Below are positions 57,205 through 64,000 of a DNA stretch of 64,000 nt, one piece after another (positions within the stretch are counted from its first letter, which is position 1; every line of letters begins with the position of its first letter). The stretch comes from Prosapia bicincta (lineage: Eukaryota > Arthropoda > Insecta > Hemiptera > Cercopidae): positions 357,046,082 to 357,110,081 of the forward strand of contig JBAIZL010000002.1 in NCBI GenBank assembly GCA_036971475.1. The letters are read 5' to 3'. The notes under the pieces were generated by a model. The model ran no database searches and was not told where the DNA came from. It saw only the letters and a program-made list of their open reading frames with translations. Position numbers and translations under genes: made by a program.

Positions 57205-57480
57205 TGAATTTTGTAGTCCATCACGTTCAGTGAATCTTATTAATCACTTAAACAATAGTTTATACCAAACTTTAAATTTTGTAAATTTGTTAAAACTTAC
57301 TGAGACAGAACGTTTTTGATCGCTATGTGCCGGTCTTCATCAATGTCTTCCTGACTCAACAGTGAAGACTCTGATGAAGATCGGCACATAGCGATCGAAA
57401 ACGTTCTGTCTCAGTAGGTTTTAACGAATTTACAAAATTTAAAGTTCGGAAGTCATAAACTATTGTTTAAGTGATTAATA
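57205..57480. mobile_element. Hairpin family 4, copy C, with hammerhead-like core on both strands
   Basis: Arms start AATCACTTAAACAATAGTTTATA and end in the inverted TATAAACTATTGTTTAAGTGATT-like sequence. The inner arms TTACTGAGACAGAACGTTTTTGATCGCTATGTGCCGGTCTTCATC and their inverse flank a short loop. The plus strand has CTGATGA at 57371-57377, stem GATCG/CGATC (57379-57383 and 57392-57396) and GAAA at 57397-57400. The other arm carries the same layout on the minus strand with one change in each core motif. Confidence 0.82.
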
Positions 57481-57734
57481 AAATACCTACATTGAAAATG
57501 TAATAAAAAGGTAAAATTTATGGATGTTTTAAATGACAATTTTTTTAACCATTAAAACTTGAATGCTTAATCTCAAGTATGATTGACCGGTATTTACTGA
57601 AGCATTCATTGCAGCTGTTATCTTTGGTTATTTTAATATGTAGATGTTCATAGATGTTTTGGTTAAAGTAAACAGGATATCACTGTGTAATTTTATGCAC
57701 AAATTTATTTTGAGGATATTATTGCAATTGCTAT

Positions 57735-58100
57735 TAATTATAATTAAAAATTACTTAACTAAGTGAATACATAGGGCTTATTTGCTGATGCGTTTCAAAA
57801 CAATCGTTCCTTTTACGAAGCAAAGCCTCTACTGGCGGCAAAACACGTAAGGTACAAAGGTGTCGGAATAGATTTATCACTGTGGAAGGGGTGTGTTATT
57901 TTGGTTGTGCGTATGTAATGGAAAAGGGAGTTGGCCTCAAAGTGTGTGTGGTAAATTAATATGTATTCTTTCTCGTAAAACGAATTATTGTTTTGAAACG
58001 CATCAGCAATTAAGCCCTATCTATTCATTTAGTTAGATAATTTTTAATTATAGTTTAATCAGTGAATTCGAGATAATTACATCAAGAAACTTTGCTATTA
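57735..58100. mobile_element. MITE family 2, copy B
   Basis: TTACTTAACTAAGTGAATACATAGGGCTTATTTGCTGATGCG pairs with the inverted sequence at 58003-58045. Central 180 bp has no coding signal. Related to 17045-17265, which retains a shorter centre. Confidence 0.82.
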
Positions 58101-59167
58101 ATTAGCAAATATTTTATATAATGTTGAAAGAATTCTCAATTTTATCATTAATTTCTAGAAACTTTTCTATAATTTCAGAAATATCAAGAATAAAAACATA
58201 ACCTTTGCAGGTAATTGATAACTTTCTTGACAAATACATGGTGTAGTATTTATATTGGTTTCAAACATAAATGGCATTGCTCAAAAATTATATCTGGGAA
58301 TTTAAAAATGTGTAAGGAACGATGAGATAATATTAAAACTCTGAGAATTTAACTTTGATTTTCAATACATTTGTGTTACTTTGATTTTTGAAACATCAAA
58401 GTTTTTCGCTCTCCTTAGTTTGAAAATCAGAGAGTTTCATCAGTTGTGATTGTGACTTATTTGGCACTATGCCAGTGCAAAAACTGTCTCCCGTCAAAAC
58501 TTTGAGACTTTAACTATATTTAAGCTTTGTTGTTAGTGTGATCCCTGCTTATTCCAATTCTTTATGTTAGTTTTAGGGAACTTTTTATAGTATATTTTTG
58601 TTACTACTTCCTGGCCATTGCGAGTTATATGTATGTGATAAAAATGTTATGTTTGAAGTTCTTAGGTAATACTATTGTTTTGGTGATCAGCATTCAACAT
58701 ATTAAGTTGTGTGCTCTTTTGTGCTAAGTTCCATGGTTTATGACAGATGAGAATATCAAAGAATTCTTGGTAATAATTTATAGTCTATACATTCTGATCA
58801 AGCAATAGTATTTGTAACATCTCCTTAAAGACACTGTGTGACTTTCTACCAAAAGACTAATAGGAAACTTTCAGGCTATAAAGTTTTGTGTTTGTTTTAC
58901 AGAGAGGTTATTGTTATAATTTTTCTATGTTCCAGAGGACTTTCTGCATCACCAGGTATGATTATCTTTGCAATATTGGTGCCATCGGGATATTATATTA
59001 AAATATACTAATGATGTATAAATTGTTAATAAATTTACTTTAATTATATTTGTAATGGATTCATTGCCATGAACGAATGAATTAAAACGTTATTGACATG
59101 TTATAGCTTAATGAGCTACACTTAAAAACTCAGATTATAATGTTGTAAGTTAATTATGTTATTACAG

Positions 59168-59372
59168 CGTTTAGTGTCTATGAACATGCCTCTGAATAGT
59201 GATGGGACTGTACTTTTCAATGCAACTTTATTTGCGGTTGTAAGAACATTATTAAGAATAAAAACTGAAGGCAATATCGATGATGCTAATGCTGAATTAA
59301 GAGCCGTAATTTAAAAAATCTGGAAAAGAACAAGTCCAAAACTGTTAGATCAAGTAGTGCCACCTCCTGGAG
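59168..59372 (+). CDS. Ca-alpha1D: Cav1 exon: pre-IQ region with in-frame TAA
   Basis: 205-bp exon, acceptor TTACAG and donor GTAAGT. It encodes [14 protein letters not shown]...[11 protein letters not shown], then TAA at 59312-59314, then [19 protein letters not shown]. The expected codon is Lys (AAA), so one A>T change created the stop. Translation ending here would remove the IQ/calmodulin-binding tail. Confidence 0.88.
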
Positions 59373-59557
59373 GTAAGTAAAGATGTTTATACAACTATAT
59401 TACTGATAAGCTAAATTATTACATCTGATCTCTGTCAGTGTTGTTAAAATCTACATTCAACAAACTACATAAATAGGGAGAAATTGTTATACTGGGGACA
59501 ATTTTATTTAGATGTTAAAATATTTATAAAAGCTTGTTTACTACTAATATGCAAGTA

Positions 59558-59903
59558 CATTAGAGTCTCAAAATTCCAAGTCCTAATATTTCAAACATCC
59601 GTTAAATTTGAGCCTATTCTTATTCAGTCTATTTTATCTATTTCAAAGAAAATAATGAGTCGAGACTCCAAAAAATGTTTATATCATTACGGTATGCAAA
59701 GGAAATGGGTTGGGCTTCCAAGAAATGTTCATATAAAGCTCTATAAATTTAAACTTATTTAGTGCATTTTTATTTATAGTATTAGGGTTCATTGAAACTC
59801 CCATTTTTTATGATGCACAGGAATCTATTTCCATGTAATCCAAGTTTTCAGTGATACGAGGGAGTCTCGATCCCATTTACCACAAATTATCGAAACTCAA
59901 CTG
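59558..59903. mobile_element. pogo/Tigger-type MITE, second copy
   Basis: Ends CATTAGAGTCTCAAAATTCC and, inverted, CAGTTGAGTTTCGATAATT, with TA beside each end. The interior matches 11577-12076 (GTTAAATTTGAG, two GGCTTCCAAGAAATGTT-type units, AGTATTAGGGTTCATT, GGAATSTATTTCC). Confidence 0.8.
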
Positions 59904-60042
59904 TATTGGCATGAAAATGTCTGGTAAAATTACTGTAATTTTATTTAGGCATGCTGGTATTCAATTTTCAAACTCAATAGGCTCCTACTTGAGAGTTTAA
60001 ATCAGTCAAACATATACCCAATAATACTACCTTGGTTTCCAG

Positions 60043-60176
60043 TGGATGATGAAGTGACAGTGGGAAAATTCTATCCTACATTCCTTATCCAGGATTATTT
60101 TCGCCGTTTCGAAAAAAGAAAAGAGCAGGAACTGATAGATGGAGATAAAGAATCTCACAACACAGTCACTTTACAA
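60043..60176 (+). CDS. Ca-alpha1D: Cav1 exon: proximal C-tail
   Basis: 134-bp exon, acceptor TTTCCAG and donor GTAAAT. In frame with the previous exon it reads [20 protein letters not shown] and ends with [11 protein letters not shown] replaces the usual FYA, and FEKRKEQE replaces FKKRKEQE. The next exon of the IQ region is not in the window. Confidence 0.87.
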
Positions 60177-61167
60177 GTAAATATTTTATAATATAGTTGG
60201 TGCTTCTCAATCTGTATATTTTCTATAATTTAGACATCAGTGTTCAACAATGTTCTTGTTCATCTTGTCTACACACACACAAGAGCTTACACACATATGT
60301 ACACACACAATAACACACACACGTACACACCACCTACCCCCCACCACTCAGTACCTCTCCTTAATCTCATATATTGTTGACCCATGTTTTTAATAGTTTG
60401 AGTTAATTTGATTTGCATGACATTTTTTGTATTATAATTTTTTTACCACAAAAAAAACTCCCCGAGAAATATAGTCATGACTACTTCCATCTAAATATTG
60501 GCCATGGTCATCTGACTGCACAACTCCAAAAACTCGGAATGTACAATATGATGGTAACAAGCCTCAGTAATGGAATACATTTCTTTAAAACCCATCAGAA
60601 GTTTAGTACTGATCATGGAGAAACTAAAGAACCTATCAATGTTGTACTGAGGGGCCAGAAGATAGATTAATTGATATTCAAGAAAACTACAATTTTCACA
60701 TACATGTTTTTCTTATTCATTTAATTTTAATAATTGTGAATCTGGAAACTTTCAAGCTAAAACATTAATAAAAATAACTGTCCAATCATTTAACACTCTT
60801 TTTTTATAGCAGAAGGGGGGGAACTTAAAACAATAGAGTCTCACTTATCCTAGCTTTGAGTTCTGACATTCTGTCTTATCTGGCACCCTCATAAAGTGAA
60901 ACAATAAAAAAATGCTTTTCTTGTTAGAACACTCTAGTTTTAATTGACACTGAGTGTATCGCTACCCCAGTAGATGCACAACAGAATTTACCTTCTGGCT
61001 TAGCTGCCCATACCACAATGCCATAGCTTTTGTTTCAAGTGTCATAGCTCAGTTCCTCAGCTCCATTCAGTATAGTGTAAACTGTGAATCAGTCTGCTAC
61101 TGTTTTTTTTTTAAACTTGCAGTTTTTGTGTTTTACATCTTTAGGTTTTTCTATAAATACACTCTTG

Positions 61168-61275
61168 GTATTAACTTGGCAAAATAACCACTACTGACTG
61201 ATATTTTCATCAGGCGCCTTTTGCACTAGGACAGTGCATTATTCAATGCTGTAAGTTACGGACAAGACTGTTCAG
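61168..61275. mobile_element. MITE family 1, copy C (partial, nested in the Tigger relic)
   Basis: GGTATTAACTTGGCAAAATAACCACTACTGACTGA...TTGCACTAGG-CAGTGCATTATTCAATGCTG matches the left arm and centre of 10720-10939. The right arm is missing. It interrupts the Tigger relic, so it is younger than that insertion. Confidence 0.75.
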
Positions 61276-61379
61276 CAAAGTGTTTTTTTTTTGATGAAAT
61301 TCTATTGTTTTTCATGAGTAGGTGTTACTTTTGTGTTTTGAGTCGTTCTTATTGTTTTGTTATCATTACACTGTTTTGT

Positions 61380-62250
61380 CAATAAAAAGAAAGAAGGTCA
61401 TTGTATTAATACAACAAAAACTTGATCCACTAGAAAGACCCAACAAAGGAGATAAAGCAGGAGGTTGCTGATAACTATGGTGCAGGACAGTAGGAAATTG
61501 GAAAAAAATGATTGGAAATAGAAAAATTGTGTTTCTCAAGAGTGATTGAAAGTGCATTAAAGGAGAGAAAAACAATGAAGTAATTTGATGCTCTGTGCTT
61601 ACGGTTTACCTAGTTCAGAGACAAAGGTTCTTATTTCCGGAGCTTTCCTGTTGGAAAAGGCATTGCATTTTCAAAATGAATTCAATGAAGGTGACAGAGA
61701 ATTCAAAGTGAGTGTTAAGTAGCTTGACAGGTGGAAAAGATGCCATGGAATCCGCCAGTTAAATATTTTTGGGGAACTGTCATCTAACCTTGAAGAGATA
61801 ATTAAAGTTTGTAAAATATTTCAACTGTTTCATTAAAAAGATAGCTTAACTGGAGATAGGAAAGTGCATGAATGAGCAGCACGTTGTCAAAGATACGTTT
61901 TTAAGGAATTAGTCGTTTCCACAGAAATATACTTTTTAAAAAAGTAATATAAAAAAAAACTGTATTATTAAGATACAACTCCCGAACATCTAAGAGAAGA
62001 GGATCTTCAACATGGTGGCATTAAGGTAATCTTTCTACCAACAAATGTAGATCCATCTAGCTATTTGCAAGCCAATGGACCAGGGTGTCTTGTAAACAGA
62101 TAAAAAAACCTATTAAAGGAAGCTACTATCAACATTGTTAGAGGAAGGTGATCGTGGGCTGGCTGATGTGATAGCTAATTAGAAAGATATTAAATTGAAG
62201 AATATTGCTTATTAGATTGTAAAAGCCTGAGTTGTTTGCAAATGTGTTAA
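61380..62250 (+). pseudogene. Tigger-like transposase remnant
   Basis: Stretches in shifting frames still read as Tigger transposase: KRKKVIVLIQQKLDPLERPNKGDKA (opening helix-turn-helix) near 61388, EKALHFQNEFNEGDREFK and CHGIRQLNIFGELSSN near 61650-61800 (CENP-B-like domain), and MDQGVL near 62077 (catalytic core neighbourhood). Many stops and indels, so non-functional. Confidence 0.8.
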
Positions 62251-62740
62251 CAACTGCCAAATTGTGAACTAAGTTGTTAGGAGGAAATGAAATTGAAGAT
62301 GAAGAGGTTCCAAAAATGAATAGTGATGTGTTCTTTCTTCATTCTATCCTTTCCCTGGATGTGAGGAAGCAACTGTAGAAGACTTTGAAGCTTGGTTGCA
62401 TGAAGACAATGAGCATGTCATAACAGATAAAGAAATTGTTCCTGAGAGAACCTGTTGTTAATCTTTCAGAGGTGTCATATGAATATGCAGTGAAACAGAT
62501 CACAAGATTTTTTACTTTTATATAAAGTATGTACATTTCAACTTCTAATATTTACTGTATGAGTCAAATCTTAATCGACGTGTTTCCAGTTTTGTACAGT
62601 ATCAACTTGACACATTGAAAATTTTTAAAACTTAAAACCTCCTTTGTTTTACCTGAATTTTCAACTTTTCCCTATTATCTGACATTTTTGCTTATCCATG
62701 AGGTGGCCCCTTTATTATGGATGAGTGAGACTCTGCTGTA

Positions 62741-64000
62741 TCAATTACAGTTTATTATCTGTCATTTTATCTTGATGAAAGGAAAATTGTACTTTTTTAC
62801 TTTTCTTTCTTTTAAAATTTTCAATAGAAAAAATAACCTGTAGCGATGATTTTAAATAGGCTACACAAAAATGATCAGGTATATTCTATTAACAAACTTC
62901 ATTCCTTATGAGATTAAAAAAATGTTATTTTTACTTCTAGATAAATAGTTCAACTATACAATGTTTTTATCATCGTTAACTTTAGTTTAGTAAAACATCA
63001 TCAAGTTTTGAACTACAGAAGCTACTTTACCCAATTACATAATGGCAGATGTCTTCATCCACAGGCAGTTAACAGAGAATTACACACGTTTTAAATTATA
63101 AATCTTTGAAAATGTAAATTGTAACGTTTCAGTTTTTTGCTACAGCAGTTTCACCATGATTTTTGAAGATTTACAAACAAATTGGTCTATATTACACTGT
63201 ATTTATAAAAGTATTATTGAAGATAAAGTGTTAAAAGTGCATACCTTTGTCAAACTCTCATTGAAAACGACAAGTAAGTACCCAGTAAGTGCCCCTATAA
63301 ACAAACAAATTAATATTCATAAGATGATGACACAAAATAAAATTAGGTAGGGCAGTGGTAATTTTTCAGTTATTTACCAGACTGAAATGGTGTTGACACC
63401 AAGAAGTATCTAGATGCCACCAGGTGACCAGTATAAGAATCTGTCAGTCTATCTTATGTAATGTTCTAAATATATCACCCTCATTAAACAGTGTCCATCA
63501 GAAATTCTTCAAGGAAAACCGATATGGGATTAAAAATTATATTTGGAACCAATTTTTTTCTCAAAAATTTTACCTACCACTCTATGATCTGACACCTTTG
63601 CACATTGTTAGTGTACAATTATAAAACATGTCGAATACTGGGAGTGTGTTTTAACTGCTTGCAATAACACTCCTACAAATCAACATTATTTGCCTCAAGT
63701 CATTGACCTATTGGCTGTTGGATCTTAAATCATTTAGATTATTTGTTTATTATTTCTTTATAAATTTTTATATAATTTTGTAAAAAAAACAATTTTTTAT
63801 TTTCACAAAATTTTTGATTGATGATTAACAAGTATTCATTTTCTTAATCATTACAAAAAACTTAGTTTTATGAGTTTTTCAATAAGGTGGTTATTGATTT
63901 TAAGTATGTACTGCTGAATGAAAAACAAATTTTTGTTATAATATAATATATTTAATAACTTTAACATAAGTTTAAATTTAAACTTTAAATTTTGTAAATT
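62741..64000. other. Non-coding AT-rich end of window
   Basis: No gene recognised. The final bases (AACTTTAAATTTTGTAAATT) match the inner arm of hairpin family 4 and may be the start of another copy cut by the window edge. Confidence 0.4.

Larger units (their letters stand above)
43795..60176 (+). pseudogene. Ca-alpha1D: L-type voltage-gated Ca2+ channel alpha-1 (Cav1) 3' segment, apparently decayed
   Basis: Five exons in consistent phase with AG/GT borders encode the domain IV pore, IVS6, the EF-hand/pre-IQ region and the start of the C-tail of an insect Cav1 channel. Introns are 3.4, 3.8, 7.7 and 0.67 kb, so this is not a retrocopy. The fourth exon has an in-frame TAA at 59312-59314. The exon 51266-51490 has five changes at residues that are nearly invariant in Cav1 as I recall it (A>T, D>N, F>Y, G>R, P>L). 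No upstream domain I-IVS5 exons and no downstream AGLRTLHE exon were found in the window. Best explained as a duplicated, decaying gene segment; a real allele with a nonsense mutation or an assembly error is possible. Confidence 0.8.
60831..62738 (+). mobile_element. Degraded Tigger-like transposon
   Basis: 1.9-kb relic with ends CAATAGAGTCTCACTTATCC and, inverted, CAGCAGAGTCTCACTCATCC; TA follows the right end (62739-62740). The inside carries decayed Tigger transposase sequence and a nested MITE fragment at 61168-61275. Confidence 0.85.

Noticed and set aside
59312..59314. A-to-I RNA editing as a rescue of the Cav1 stop codon
   Set aside because: Editing of UAA would give UGG, UAG or UGA type codons, not the expected AAA lysine codon; one A>T substitution is the simpler reading.

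Overview
This is an AT-rich, repeat-laden stretch of an animal nuclear genome, almost certainly an arthropod and most likely an insect. The evidence is a set of phased calcium-channel exons that read like insect Cav1 (Ca-alpha1D type), an insect errantivirus, a Polinton/Maverick, pogo/Tigger and piggyBac-type DNA transposons, and a repeated protein family that I recall only from arthropod genomes. No bacterial-style operon, rRNA, tRNA or CRISPR array was seen. The species cannot be named from the sequence.

Layout. (1) 1-7.85 kb: a complete, recently inserted errantivirus (Ty3/gypsy type with env) on the minus strand. It has two identical 292-bp LTRs and sits inside a (TA)n tract next to an older fold-back repeat. 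(2) 7.85-21.6 kb: non-coding DNA with fold-back/MITE-like elements and (TA)n or (GT)n microsatellites. (3) 21,601-33,842: a 12.2-kb Polinton-like element with 1.25-kb terminal inverted repeats and a 6-bp TACTTT target duplication. Its only recognisable gene is a protein-primed family B DNA polymerase (minus strand), whose N-terminal domain is tandemly duplicated and out of frame. The rest is satellite-like arrays. (4) 34,191-37,137: a pogo/Tigger-type transposon with TA target sites and a long DDE transposase frame. (5) 37,365-39,189: a TIR element with a 5-bp GTTAT duplication carrying a decayed copy of an arthropod protein family of unknown function. (6) 41,769-42,713: a TTAA-flanked piggyBac-like non-autonomous element. 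(7) 43,795-60,176: five plus-strand exons of an L-type voltage-gated Ca2+ channel alpha-1 subunit (domain IV pore to proximal C-tail), with an in-frame TAA and several substitutions at normally invariant residues. Its introns are full of hairpin elements. (8) 60.8-62.7 kb: a dead Tigger relic containing a nested MITE fragment.

How it fits together. The only host gene signal is the Cav1 fragment; everything else is mobile DNA. The items most worth a second look are an array of hairpins in the errantivirus leader with changing stems but a conserved 7-nt loop; the polymerase-only Polinton with motif-bearing satellites; a TIR/TSD-bounded transposon structure around an uncharacterised arthropod protein family; hairpin elements carrying a hammerhead-like CTGATGA-stem-GAAA core; and the decayed, intron-bearing Cav1 copy.
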